From Engraulis encrasicolus (lineage: Eukaryota > Chordata > Actinopteri > Clupeiformes > Engraulidae): a stretch of DNA of 64,000 nt. Below are positions 38,104 through 48,887 of this stretch, piece after piece. Location of the stretch: contig NC_085861.1 of the NCBI RefSeq assembly GCF_034702125.1, positions 47,514,722-47,578,721 on the forward strand, read 5' to 3'. The notes under the pieces were generated by a model. The model did not search any database, was not told the DNA's origin, and saw nothing but the letters and a program-made list of their open reading frames with translations. Each line of letters opens with the position of its first letter. Position 1 is the first letter of the stretch. The position numbers and the translations under genes are program-made.

Positions 38104-38871
38104 AAATTCATGACAAATGGAAAGTTCTACACCCTCACTGTATGAAGGAGGAGTTGTTCCAGAATAACCTCTAAAAGGAGGCTCCAGTTGGTCCGCACAG
38201 ACGTGCCCACAAACCGTCACCACTGGCATGGGAATGTGCTCTAGAAACTGGCGGGGAAAATAAATATGTGTGAGTATTTATTTTTAATATCTACGAACAT
38301 GTGAAGGATGCCCAAGAGCACAGCTCAGGATGTTTTTCCCCTCGGGCTCTGTTGTTTGTGTGCTTCTTCGTTTTTTCCCCACATCGACTCTTAAGGTCTT
38401 TGGATGGATTATTCCAGATTCAGCAGTTGTTAAATAAGTTTCCTTATGCAGAATCATGTTTTTATGTTTTTGAAAGGTTCCTGCTGGTTTGAGTGATCAG
38501 CACTCTCCAAATTATTCTTCTCTGGAGCTGCCCTGTCATAGACCCGATGCGGGTGATCTGTCATGCAGGATATTGCTCTGGCTACTAGCAATGCACACAC
38601 AAGCACGTACACACACACACACACATCATGAAATATGAATATCATAAAACTAATAGCGTTCAGTGGATTCAATGTAAGCCTTCTCGCGTGTGGAAAACTC
38701 AACACCTACCACATTGGTCTCTCAGAGACAACGTTCTGGAAGTTGAGATCTGTTTTCCATCCCTGGCGCCTGGCCTCTTGGGTTGTGTCAAAGATGTCTT
38801 GTTGTCTGAACTCATAAAACAAGACAACTGTGCAACTTGCTGGAGCCTAGGAGTGGTGCTCGTTCAGTGCA
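38104..38871. other. Unannotated stretch
   Basis: Only a short CA run near 38590-38625. No gene recognised. Confidence 0.4.
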
Positions 38872-38879
38872 AAAGAACC

Positions 38880-39141
38880 GGTAGTACTTTATAATAATAC
38901 CTGCTAATAAATCATTAATAAGACTTAGTAAATAATGAACAAAACCTTTACAAATTATTTGTAAATGAATAAAAAGTACTCTGTTAAAAGGTTTGTAAAA
39001 TCTTGAACATATCACTTGTAGATATTTTATAAAACATGAATTAACTGTAGTTCATAGTAAAAACGTCTGTTAACATTGTTTCCATCATCAGTTTATCACC
39101 TATTAAGTAATTATAAGCAGACATTGTTATAAAGTGTTACC
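38880..39141. mobile_element. hAT-like miniature element, 262 bp
   Basis: A perfect 8-bp duplication AAAGAACC (38872-38879 and 39142-39149) flanks ends GGTAGTACTTTATAATAA and, reversed, GGTAACACTTTATAACAA. AT-rich interior without a frame. Confidence 0.88.
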
Positions 39142-39424
39142 AAAGAACCAACCTGGGGTGGGGGTATCGAGCCCAGGCTTGAGCCCGGCCTGGCTCATTA
39201 CCTAACCCCACCCCATCTCTCTCGCGTGTTCATTTCCTGTCTCCTCTCACACTCTCCTGTCATAATAAAAAGCAAACGGCCACACTGGGCGGGCGGCCAT
39301 GTACAGTAATCCCCAAAACGCTCATCTTCTGCCAGCTTCTGTGTGGGCGCTGAGGACCGGAGGACCGGAGGACTGGAGGCCTTGAGCACAGTCAGTGGGA
39401 AGTGGCAACACAACACAACCATAT

Positions 39425-39645
39425 GGTGCAGCCAGGCATGCCAAAGCACAACTACCACCACTAGCACACCACACCACACCAACAACACTAAGGGTTAGTG
39501 TTTGCCAGTCCTGCGGCCTGTCTTACAAGGACACGCCTGTTACATGGATATTAGTGTGCCCTCCGTCGACTCTGCTGTGCTGCTGTGCTGTGCTGTACAG
39601 TCGTGGCAAGTCAATGTTACATTACAACATTACTGTAGCCACTGT
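39425..39645. repeat. Local duplication, undisturbed copy A
   Basis: GGCATGCCAAAGCACAACTA to ACTGTAGCCACTGTAGCC. The same sequence recurs from 39915 to about 43080 but is split there by several insertions. Copy A therefore holds their empty sites. Confidence 0.85.
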
Positions 39646-39649
39646 AGCC

Positions 39650-39914
39650 AGAGGCGGACCTTACATTAGGCAAACCTAGGCAAATGCAGAGGGCCCCGAA
39701 AAAATCTACCCTCCATGGGGGCCCCAAACTGTCACACCAGTCATAATAAATACACAAAAAAGTAGGGCCTGATCTTAATTTGTCACTTATGTAAAGTAAT
39801 TGAAGATATATATGAGACAAAGCACTAAAATAGCACCCTCGCTCCTTCCATGCCAATCGGTGATGCGTTTAAAGAATTACTTTTGAGGTTCCTTAGCTTA
39901 TACAGTATTTCGGC
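39650..39914. other. Stretch between duplication copies
   Basis: Starts with AGAGGCGGACCTTACATTAG, which resembles an element end, but I cannot find a matching other end. Confidence 0.3.
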
Positions 39915-40303
39915 ATGCCAGGCATGCCAAAGCACAACTACCACTGCCACTACCTCACCACACCAACAACACTAAGGGTTGTTTGCCAGTCCTGCGGCAG
40001 TCTTCAATCAAGAGTTTATTGTCATTGTCAATTGTCAAAAAGGCAACGAAATTGTGTTTCGGGTACAATACTTAGTAGCAGCGTAAGCTAACACAAAGTT
40101 TAGTACACCTGGGACGAACTGCGCTACTGCGCGCATCCACCTTCACAAATCTTGGTTTTAGACAAGTGTTAGACAACATTGGGTAAGGATGAGGAGAAAA
40201 AGATTCCATAGCTCCACATTGCAAACACAACATCAAGGTATAGACAAAAAACCTCATTATGGCTATAAGCAGTGGAGACGCAGACATTGTAAAACCGGGG
40301 GGA

Positions 40304-40325
40304 GGGGGGGGGGGGGGGGGGGGGG
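40304..40325. repeat. G homopolymer tract
   Basis: Twenty-two consecutive G inside the trailer of the preceding unit. Able to form G-quadruplexes and prone to sequencing error. Confidence 0.9.
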
Positions 40326-40615
40326 TCAGAAAGCGCGGAGGAGGCGTTGAAGAGAGGGGAGGGGTGGGCACTGGATAGCTTATCACCCCACTCTGAGCCA
40401 TAGCTCAAACCGTCCCAGGGACGGCCTTGCACTGTCCCATAGCAAGTGAAAAAACGTCTCCAGGTGCCTGTGGTAGTTGAGGGAGGCAGAGAGTCCAGAC
40501 ATTGCTTGTCCTCCAAGGAGAGATAAGAGTCCTGACCTTGGTCAGGTCGCTGCAGCTGCAGCTGGGGCGCCAAAGCAAAATAAGATTTATGTTTGGGTTA
40601 TTGCAGACATTCCTT

Positions 40616-41182
40616 TTACGATTCTGCGGTAATTCTCATGTGACTGGCCACACGTTTCACGTACAGCAGAATTTCGAGCAACCTATCTCCCAAACCGATC
40701 GATTCCATCTGGCGATCGTGCGCGACAAGTCCATCAATGCGGCGATCAATCGCTTCAAGGTGGCGATGTTCGGCCACAATCACTTCAGTCAATTTGTCCA
40801 TCTGGCGCTGACCTGCCACAAAACCCTCCAAAGCGCGATTCACGACCACATTCTGTGCTCGAATCTCACTGCCCAACCGATCAATTGAGCCGGACAGCCT
40901 GGGGCCCCTAATGGCTGCCCATATCTTTGAGCAAATGCGGTACAGCAGTCCCAAGGATAATCCAATTCCCAAGGAACTTGCCACCAAGTAGCCGAAAGTG
41001 TAGACATCTTCTACGTCCTCAATGTTTAACGGAGCCAGACACATGACGTTCCACTTCCCCCACGAGTCCATCACATAGCCAGCCGCCGTCGTCCCATCAG
41101 GACAGTTGGGCTCCCCCGAACCCACTTTGATCTTCGAAAAGATGGTGTCAATTGCGTTGAAAGACCAGTTGACCAAATCCAT
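40616..41182 (-). CDS. 188-residue membrane/coiled-coil protein of unknown function
   Basis: I do not recognise this protein. The ATG at 41182 sits in a good context (AACAATGG). Residues 1-55 are soluble with two Cys (27 and 48) and several Trp (6, 41, 44). Residues about 61-83 form a hydrophobic, Gly/Ser-rich segment (LVASSLGIGLSLGLLY) long enough to cross a membrane, followed by a basic stretch (RICSKIW, IRGPR). Residues about 95-165 are charged and heptad-like (repeated RLxxxI / IDRRIDGL) and probably a coiled coil. There is no signal peptide, nuclease or polymerase motif. The frame is uninterrupted, which is notable for an inserted copy, since a dead relic of this age would be expected to collect stops. 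Expression is unknown. It may be an accessory ORF of a non-autonomous retroelement or a processed host transcript. Confidence 0.55.
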   Translation of the reverse strand: MDLVNWSFNAIDTIFSKIKVGSGEPNCPDGTTAAGYVMDSWGKWNVMCLAPLNIEDVEDVYTFGYLVASSLGIGLSLGLLYRICSKIWAAIRGPRLSGSIDRLGSEIRAQNVVVNRALEGFVAGQRQMDKLTEVIVAEHRHLEAIDRRIDGLVAHDRQMESIGLGDRLLEILLYVKRVASHMRITAES

Positions 41183-41390
41183 TGTTAATTTCTTTTCAGG
41201 AGAACAGGACAGCGTGGAGTCTCAGCAGAAAATTAAAGTCAGACAAGACAGAGTGCAGCAGCCGGGGAAGAGATAGTGAGAGGAGGAGGGGAGAGGGGAG
41301 AGGGGAAGGGAGGGGAAAAGAGAGCTCAGGAGCTCTGAAGAAACACGTCCGCCTCCTCCGAGAGCAGAACAAGAACTCTGTCCAGTCTTA

Positions 41391-41777
41391 GGGGTCTTAC
41401 ACACCAAGGCGGTAAAGCGTCGCGGAACGGCCGCGTTTTTTACCGGCGTCGGTGAAAATACATTGAAACCTATCTGTCCTTACACACCAACCGGCGGTAG
41501 TCGGGCGTGAGCGGCGCGGGAGCCGGCTCCGCGCCGCGCTGCATTTGGAAAATAGAACTCCAGCGTATTTTTCACGCCGGCAACCGGCGGTGTCTCATTC
41601 AAATGAATGGCAAAGTAGCACGCTAGCTTTAGCTGTGGGGAGGGTTTTGAACAGGACTGGCCGCGCACGCCGACGCTGTCAGTGTGCAAGGCAGAGAAAA
41701 GCACGCCGGCCAAAACTAAGCAGAAAGACCGCGTCCGTCCTGCGACCGTTCCGTTCCGCCTTGGTATGTTTTGGCCC
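41391..41777. mobile_element. TTA-flanked miniature element, PIF/Harbinger-like (copy 1)
   Basis: TTA at 41388-41390 and 41778-41780, single TTA in copy A. Ends GGGGTCTTACACACCAAGGCGG-like and, reversed, GGGCCAAAACATACCAAGG. 387 bp, GC-rich, no frame. A partial relative lies at 46818-47063. Confidence 0.85.
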
Positions 41778-41820
41778 TTACAAGGACACGCCTGTTACAT
41801 GGATATTAGCGTGCCGTGTA

Positions 41821-42812
41821 AAGCCGGGCATACACTGTGCGATATTTTCACTCGTGGGTCTTAAGCTTCTGCTCACACTGCAGGATGGAATTTCACTGTT
41901 TAAAAGTTCACAGCTCACGACTCACGTCCTCACACTACACAAGCCGACAGTCGGATGCAAGCGAAATGCTTCCACCGTACGACGCGACAGGCATGTTTCC
42001 CCGGTCTGCAGAGGAGGGAACATGCGCACCTGAGGTGGAGATGAGGTCGCGCTCAACAGCGAATCGCACGGCCCTATTAATTTGTGCATGTGAAGTGTCA
42101 AATCGGGTCGTAGCACTGCTTTAACTGTGCGATTTACGCTTTAAGCTGGGCTTACACTGTGCGACTTTTGGCCCAATTTTGCCCCGATTTGGCACTCACA
42201 CGACTTTTTGAGAGTCGGGCCGATTTCTTGCTCAATCGCAGGTCAATCGTGAGTCTCGCATCGTGCAGTGTACATGGCGTAACGACAAGCGATTTCGCCT
42301 CACGATCGTGCAATGGCAGGGTCGCAAGAAAATCAAAACGGTTTGAAATTCTGGTCGTGGCTCGTGCGTAAATCGCACGAGTCTCGCATCGTGCAGTGTA
42401 CATGGCGTAACGACAAGCGATTTCGCCTCACGATCGTGCAATGGCAGGGTCGCAAGAAAATCAAAACGGTTTGAAATTCTGGTCGTGGCTCGTGCGTAAA
42501 TCGCACAGTTAAAGCAGTGCTATGACCCGATTTGACACTTCACATGCACAAATTAATAGGGCCGTGCGATTCGCTGTTGAGCGCGACCTCATCTCCACCT
42601 CAGGTGCGCATGTTCCCTCCTCTGCAGACCGGGGAAACATGCCTGTTGCGTCGTACGGTGGAAGCATTTCGCTCGCATCCGACTGTCAGCTCGTGCAGTG
42701 TGAGGACGTGAGTCGTGCGTTGTGAACTTTTAAACAGTGAAATTCCATCGTGCAGTGTGAGCAGAAGCTTAAGACCCACGAGTGAAAATATCGCACAGTG
42801 TATTCCCGGCTT
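41821..42812. mobile_element. Palindromic miniature element with long arms
   Basis: TA on both sides (41819-41820, 42813-42814). Ends AAGCCGGG, then ACACTGTGCGATATTTTCAC. Arms 41821-42138 and 42494-42812 are near-perfect reverse complements of over 310 bases. The centre contains a second, similar end (AAGCTGGGCTTACACTGTG at 42142) and a tandem duplication. Copy A lacks the whole unit. Confidence 0.82.
42251..42506. repeat. 128-bp tandem duplication
   Basis: GAGTCTCGCATCGTGCAG starts at 42251 and 42379, and the two units appear identical. It lies in the centre of the palindromic element. Confidence 0.95.
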
Positions 42813-42835
42813 TAGTCGATTCTGTGCTGTCGTGG

Positions 42836-43032
42836 TAATGTTTTTTGTTTTTTTAAAAGATATTTGTTTGGTCTTTTTGACTGTATTAATGACAGTATAG
42901 TGAAGATGGTGACAGGAAGCGAGTGGGGAGAGAGAGACAGGGAAGGACCGGCACGGGGAAGGACCCGGGCTGGGAATCGAACCGGGGTCGGCTGCATAGT
43001 GGACGAGTGCCCTACCGTTAGCGGCAGGGGCT
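42836..43032 (-). mobile_element. tRNA-derived SINE, minus orientation (copy 2 of 3)
   Basis: B box GGTTCGATTCC at 42974-42984 on the minus strand, the shared GACAGGAAGCGAGTGGG block, and an A/T-rich tail at 42836-42865. Absent from copy A, where CGTGG joins CAAGTCAATG directly. Confidence 0.8.
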
Positions 43033-43085
43033 TGGCAAGTCAATGTTAACATTACTGTAGCCATTACTGTAGCCTCACACGGGCA

Positions 43086-43640
43086 TGCATGTTCCTGGGT
43101 CCATTAGCAATACATCCATCACGGTGGGCCGTCATTGCGAATGAACGCTAATATTGCCCCAGGCAGGGTTGCTCTCACAGCAGCGCCAAGAGAACACGGA
43201 GCTGGCGGACGCCTCCATTACCAAGGGATACGGAGTACCAACAATGGCCCGATCATCACAACAAAGCAGTTACCGTATGTGGGACAACGCATGCAAAAGC
43301 ACACACGCACACATGGCACATACACGCAATTACATGCAAACGCACACCTGCACTCTCACTCTCTCTCTGGCACACACACACGCGCACAGTGCCTGGACGC
43401 TGAGAAGGGATTCTGGCAGGAGGGATAGGCGATTTCTTTCAAAACATTTTGGGGGCAGGAATGAACTTGACAAACTGAATCCACAAAGTGATGCTGTAAC
43501 AAGGCAAAAAAAGAGTCTGAAGTTTTGGCAACAACTCTTTCCTGTCCTCAATTGGCTCTGTTTGCACACACACACACACACACGTCTTGTCTGCGGCAAA
43601 GGCCCACTTTCGTCCTCATTTGGCTCCATTGGCAAACGCA

Positions 43641-43733
<93 letters not shown>

Positions 43734-44203
43734 CAGAGCAGGGGTGCTGGATAGCCCATCCAGCTGTAGGGTCATGGCAGCAGCAGCAGAGCTGACCCAC
43801 AGCTACAGGACCTCTGTGTGTGTGTGTGTGTGTACCGTATGTTTTTGTGTGTGTGTACATGTGTGTTTGCATGAGTTTGTGATTGTATTTGTGTGTGTAT
43901 GCATGTTTGTGTGTGTGTGTGTGCACGTGCGTTTGTGTGTACAGTTTGTTTGTCTGTGTGTGTTTGCATGGACGTGACTGTGATCATTAGTGTGTGTCTG
44001 CTTGCGGGTGTGCACGCATACACGTGTGTGTGTGTGTGTGTGGGGTGGGGGGGGGGTGGGGTCAGGTGCAGTGTGTGTGTGTGTGTGTGTGTGTGGGTCA
44101 AGTGCAGAGGTGGTGAACATCAATCTGAGGAGACACTTTAAATCTAAGGAGACACTTTAATTGAGCTTTTTACAAGCAGCTGTGAACACAACACTGTCAG
44201 CAC

Positions 44204-44267
<64 letters not shown>

Positions 44268-44456
44268 GAAAGACAGAAACAGAGAGAGAGAGAAAGAGCA
44301 ACCACTACAAAAGTGAATGATGTTACATTTGACAGTCCCGGTTGAAACAGTCCTCATCTACAAGCAGCTGTTAATACAACACTCACTGGCTTACACATAC
44401 AGTACTGTACACACACACACACACACACACACACTCTCACACACACACACACGCAC
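43086..44456. repeat. CA/GT microsatellite-rich interval
   Basis: CA at 43567-43583, 43649-43732, 44202-44266 and 44409-44455; GT at 43816-43833 and around 43900-44096 with a G-run at 44050-44057. Sequence between the tracts shows no gene. Confidence 0.9.
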
Positions 44457-45480
44457 ACTCTCCCTCTCTCACACTCACGGTTAGTATTTTTACAGTTTCT
44501 AGTCCAAACAATGTAGCGAAAACAGGGACACACGCACACACACACCCATTGGGGGACAGCGACACTTACTGAACTTGCTGTCAAAAGAGACCCTCCTCCT
44601 ATTATTCTTCCTCTCACTCAGTTTTTCTTCTCTCTATCTAATCTGTCCTCCCTCTTCTCTTTCTTTCTCACCCACTCCTTCTGTCTCGTCAACTCTTGTC
44701 CTCTCTCACTCAGTCTCTCTCTCTCACTCTCTGCTGGGTATTAAACTATTTTAAATTTAGATTATGCCAGCTCTGAAGTCATAATTTCAAACAGACTCTG
44801 TCTCTGAATCTTTCTCTCTGTCTCTCTCCTGGGATAGCAGTGGTGATGAGCCGATGAGGATATTCTTCTCATTTTGACTGACATTCTGAACTTGTGTGTG
44901 TGTGTGTGTGAAAGAGAGAGAGAATGTGAGATAGTGTGAGTGTGAGCTTGAGTGTTTGTGTGTGTGTGTGTGCTCATGAGAAAGTGGCGTATTGAGCCAC
45001 AAACGAGTCACATGGCATTTAGAGAGCCATGCCACAGCTTGTTAAACTGTCACACCGCCGCAAGATACATGAAGACGCAGCATAATGGAGATCAGTTAAG
45101 AGACATGGACTGAATAAAAAGTCATGCTCAGGTTGCTTGCAAAGCTAGCATGCTTTTCAAATTAGCACGATGCTGGTTGTTCTAAGCCACCGCGGGGACA
45201 GCTGTGCTGGGATGAGATGAGATGAGATGGGAGAGTGCAAGATGAGGGTGACTTGCACCAGACAGAGGTGTCGCCTAACGACAAAAATGAAGGGGAAAAA
45301 AACCCCTCTAATCCACAGCAACAACAATACCTTTCTTTTTCTTTTGCAAACGCATCAGGCGACCGAGCAATCACACACTCGCTGACATATCTTTCTCAGC
45401 GAAGTCCATCCAGCTGTGTGAAAGCGCTGAGCTGGGCTTAGCTGTGCTGGTTTTAACTGCTGTGATGAGAGTCATGCTAG
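44457..45480. other. Unannotated, CT-rich stretch
   Basis: CT-rich from 44590 to 44740 and short GT/GA tracts at 44895-44970. No gene recognised. Confidence 0.4.
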
Positions 45481-45583
45481 ATCTCAAATGGTGCACTTCA
45501 TGTGTTCACGTTTTAGTGCGTATGGCGTATTAGTTACTCACTGAAACATAGTGCCCGAAGTGCACAAGTGCGCCATTTGAGAT
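45481..45583. mobile_element. Short inverted-repeat element
   Basis: ATCTCAAATGGTGCACTT at the left and, reversed, ATCTCAAATGGCGCACTT at the right, 103 bp apart. No clear target duplication. Confidence 0.55.
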
Positions 45584-46263
45584 TCAGCACATGTCACACT
45601 TCTGCACGACAGGACCTCAAACAACCTTCATTTATTTTTTGAAGGGTTTGGGGGGTTAGGGTTTGGGGGTGAAGGATTAAAACAGCCCCGCTCTGCTGTC
45701 TGTCTGTTTACCAAGGTAATTTCAGGGCCTGAGTGGAGTGGAGTGGAGGACAAAACACAGGCCTTGTCTGTCCTGTGCAGTGTGAGGTCATTCAGGACAC
45801 GAGTCATGAGTCAGAGACCTTAAAACACACACACACACACAATGCTCGGCAACAAATGCATGCCCGAATCCATGATACACACAGAGCTGCACACACACGT
45901 ACAGGCACAGCCAAACACACCATAAGAGGCACTTACCAAAGTAGAAGCAGCCATTTTAGCCAGGGTGACTCACTCATGCACAAAAGGACACAGTGACATT
46001 GGAAGAAGTTGGTGTGTGTGTGTGCATGCGTGTTTGTATTCAGGAAAAATGGAAGTTGGCATTTCGACTTCTGCCAGACCAATGTCACTATATTATGCTA
46101 ATACAATTCATTAACATGGTACCATGAACGCATGCAAATTGCAACAGCAGACACATACACTCACTCAGACACACACACACAAGCATCATCATCCTCATCA
46201 TCAATAATCAGACACAGTAATCTGGTGCAAAGTTGCCCGACAGAAACTGCATTTAACGGTGCC
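45584..46263. other. Unannotated stretch
   Basis: Short CA runs only. Confidence 0.4.
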
Positions 46264-46267
46264 TTAA

Positions 46268-46446
46268 AGGTGCACTGTGTAATATTTTAGTCATATGTTT
46301 CCAGAATTAATGCTGACCATTCACAAATGTTATCTTTGTCGTGAATACTTGGCACCACCATCAAATTCTAAGTATTCATTGATTGAGAAAATTGCACTTT
46401 TCATTCATGAAAAGGGGGATCTTCTCCATTGTCTGCCATTTTGACA
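46268..46446. mobile_element. TTAA-type miniature element (copy 2, truncated)
   Basis: TTAA at 46264-46267 followed by AGGTGCACTGTGTAAT. The block TCAAATTCTAAGTATTCAT and onwards matches copy 1 in reverse orientation. Homology stops near 46446 and the second end is missing. Confidence 0.75.
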
Positions 46447-46663
46447 GGTCCATTTTCACGGGTCCATTCTCCAATGATGCCCTGTGAGCCCAGTGGGACG
46501 ACCACAGCAGGATTGACGTGAGTGACTGTCGTGGCCTTGGATGTGACCACCTGCGTTTTGTCTGAGCTGCATTGGGTAGGATGATGGAGAGTGGTGACGC
46601 ACACAGAGAAACACACAAGAAGACAAAGTCACACACAAGCACAAGCACGTACACACTCACGCA

Positions 46664-47215
46664 ATACTCATAAACGGCGTGACGTTTTCCATGTGCGTTA
46701 TGCCGATTTGTGGGGGAAAACTACCCATGCAAGTCAATTGGTGATGTCGGGGTTTAATAAACGAAAGATACGGACCTATAGACTAGCGTTGTTCACGCGC
46801 AACATGCCGAAAACTTGTGTCGAGCGTCAGCGGTGCGGCGTCAGTCGAGCGTATTTTTCACGCCGGCGACCGGCGGTGTCTCATTGAAATGAATGGTAGA
46901 GTAGCATGCTAGCTTTGGCTGTGGGGAGGGTTTTGAACAGGACTTGCCGCGCACGCCGATGCTGTCAGTGTGAAAGGCAGAGAAAAACATGCAGGCCGAA
47001 ACTAAGCAGAAAGACAGCGTTCATCCCGCGACCGTTCCGTTCCGCCTTGGTATATTTTGGCCCTTGTGTTGCGCTGTTCAAATATTATAGCCAAACAGCC
47101 ATGGCTGAAGCATGGAATGTGTTCATTTAGGCTAGCCGATGTAGCATGTAAGTCAATGAGACATTCGGTTTGTTTCACCCATAAAGGGGCGTAACGCAAA
47201 TTTAAGAGCAAAGTA
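46664..47215 (+). repeat. Repeat R, copy 1, interrupted
   Basis: Aligns with 52589-53532: shared GTGACGTTTTCCATGTGC, ATGCAAGTCAATTGGTG, TGTTCAAATA and AAGGGGCGTAACGC. The central start MPKTC... resembles the first residues of a THAP zinc finger. Interrupted by 46818-47063. Confidence 0.7.
46818..47063. mobile_element. PIF/Harbinger-like miniature element (copy 2, left end truncated)
   Basis: The right 220 bases match 41545-41777, ending CCGCCTTGGTATATTTTGGCCC. TTG at 46815-46817 and 47064-47066. The left terminus is not the expected one. Confidence 0.7.
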
Positions 47216-47311
47216 CCCGTGTGCTGACCTGTCAGTTGTTAGATGATGTTCGGTTCCCCCTAGTGTTTATGTTCAGTACTGCATCTGTAATTTCTTACTT
47301 CATGTTGTTAA

Positions 47312-47653
47312 AGGGGTATGCCACTATTTTGGGGCTTATTACAGTTAAAATCGTTGGCTGGGGTTTATAAAGGTGGTAAAGTGTCTTATTTTTCATGTTA
47401 AGCGTTGTCTTGCTTTAAGACAAGTTAAAAGAGGGAATATGTCGCTAAGCTAGTGAAAGTCAATGTATCCGTGTAGCATTGTAGCATGCTACATGAATAC
47501 ATTGACTTTCACTAGCTTAGCGACATATTCCCTCTTTTAACTTGTCTTAAAGCAAGACAACACTTAACATGAAAAATAAGACACTTTACCACCTTTATAA
47601 ACCCTGCCCAACGATTTTAACTGTAATAAGCCCCAAAATAGTGGCATACCCCT
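47312..47653. mobile_element. TTAA-flanked near-perfect palindrome
   Basis: TTAA at 47308-47311 and 47654-47657. Ends AGGGGTATGCCACTATTTT. The two arms of about 155 bases are almost perfectly complementary around a spacer near 47475-47495. Non-autonomous. Confidence 0.88.
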
Positions 47654-47657
47654 TTAA

Positions 47658-48887
47658 CACTATGCACTTCCTACCTACCAATCTGTTGAAGGCTGTATGT
47701 GAATGAGCTCCGCCTGAATTCAATTGTTAGACACCTAAGAGTGGAACTACCAGTAAGTACACCTTTGATTTTGAAGTTGATTAAGGACATAGTAATGTGG
47801 ATAGTTGTCATAAAAACTCTCAATTTTAGTTATTGAGAGATCGCTTATTAAAGGTGTGAAATGCTAATCGACGATCGTTAGCAATGTAAGTTAGCTTAAT
47901 TCTCGGGTCATTTAGCCTTCATTTGTGTTAACTTGTGTATTGTATTTCACACGTTAACATTCCTAGTCACTGTATTTTTACACACTTTCCTGTTTACTTA
48001 ACTGTGTTTAGTCCTTTATAACAAAGACGTTAAATGTTAATGTTTGCTATACTTACTTGATTTACCTTAACTTACCATATCTGGTCATAACTTAATATGT
48101 GAAGACCAACTGTGCCTACTTACCTGAACTAAAACCTGTGAAAGAAAATGGTTATCCTTTTTAGTATCCTGTAAAGAAAGAACTATTTGTGACATTCAAT
48201 GTATTTGTTATGTAGGCTAAGCCTAATATTTTGTACCCTTTATTGTTGTGTTTCAGTTTTACAAAATTGTTAAGATTCAGCAACTTCACTAAACCTCACA
48301 AACTGGACACACGCTTCGAGTCTTAATTCTTTGTTCGCTATCTGTCAAGAATACTCCAGTATTGCCGGGACAGAATAACCCGGAAGGCCGTTCATGAGTA
48401 TGCTTCAGCATGGATGGTTAGTGGTTCGTCTTAATGCTTAGTGGGATTAAAATAATAACATAACCAAGAAAATCCATTTGACTATTTTGCAAATACACAT
48501 TCTGCGACATTGTCCATTGGCATGTCCTTTCCTGTAACTATTTCCCCTTTGTTTTGCTCTGGAAGTAGAGGAAGAGGATATTGGCTATAATAACTCTGGC
48601 GGACAGGGCCCCTGAATCTGCTGTGACCGTATCTGGCAACTAAAATCCTCATCTTTGACGACTTAAAACCAGAAGCCACCAAAAGCTTGTCTCACATATG
48701 CCGCCCTCCTCCTCTCGTTCACTGAACTAGTTCGCTCGACATTCACCCCTTGCTCTCTTGCATTGTGGTGTGACGTAATGAAAATGAACGACTGAACGAA
48801 CTGTGAACGAAGAGAACGAACTGGCGTGAAAGAATCGCCATGCCCTTCACTAACTGGGAGCAGCCGACGTTCCTGGTCTGGACTCCT
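47658..48887. other. Unannotated stretch
   Basis: AACCCGGAAGGCCGTTCATGAG at 48378-48399 resembles the right end of repeat R. GAACGA-rich motifs at 48710-48830 look like an eroded inverted-repeat element. No gene recognised. Confidence 0.35.

Larger units (their letters stand above)
40005..41382 (-). mobile_element. Unrecognised retroelement-like unit with its own ORF
   Basis: A 7-bp duplication CAGTCTT (39998-40004 and 41383-41389) and the empty site in copy A define a 1,378-bp insertion. On the minus strand it looks like an mRNA: a pyrimidine-rich leader (41382-41183), one ORF, a 600-base trailer, and a 3' end with TTGACAATGACAATAAAC. No poly(A), no LTR and no inverted ends. The TGACAATAAA terminus is shared with the Rex1-like LINEs at 55886 and 60244, so trans-mobilisation by such a LINE is plausible. 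Confidence 0.72.
39915..43080. repeat. Local duplication, copy A', interrupted
   Basis: Pieces of A' remain at 39915-40004, 41778-41820, 42813-42835 and 43033-43080 and together align with copy A. The gaps are filled by the elements at 40005-41382, 41391-41777, 41821-42812 and 42836-43032. Confidence 0.85.
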
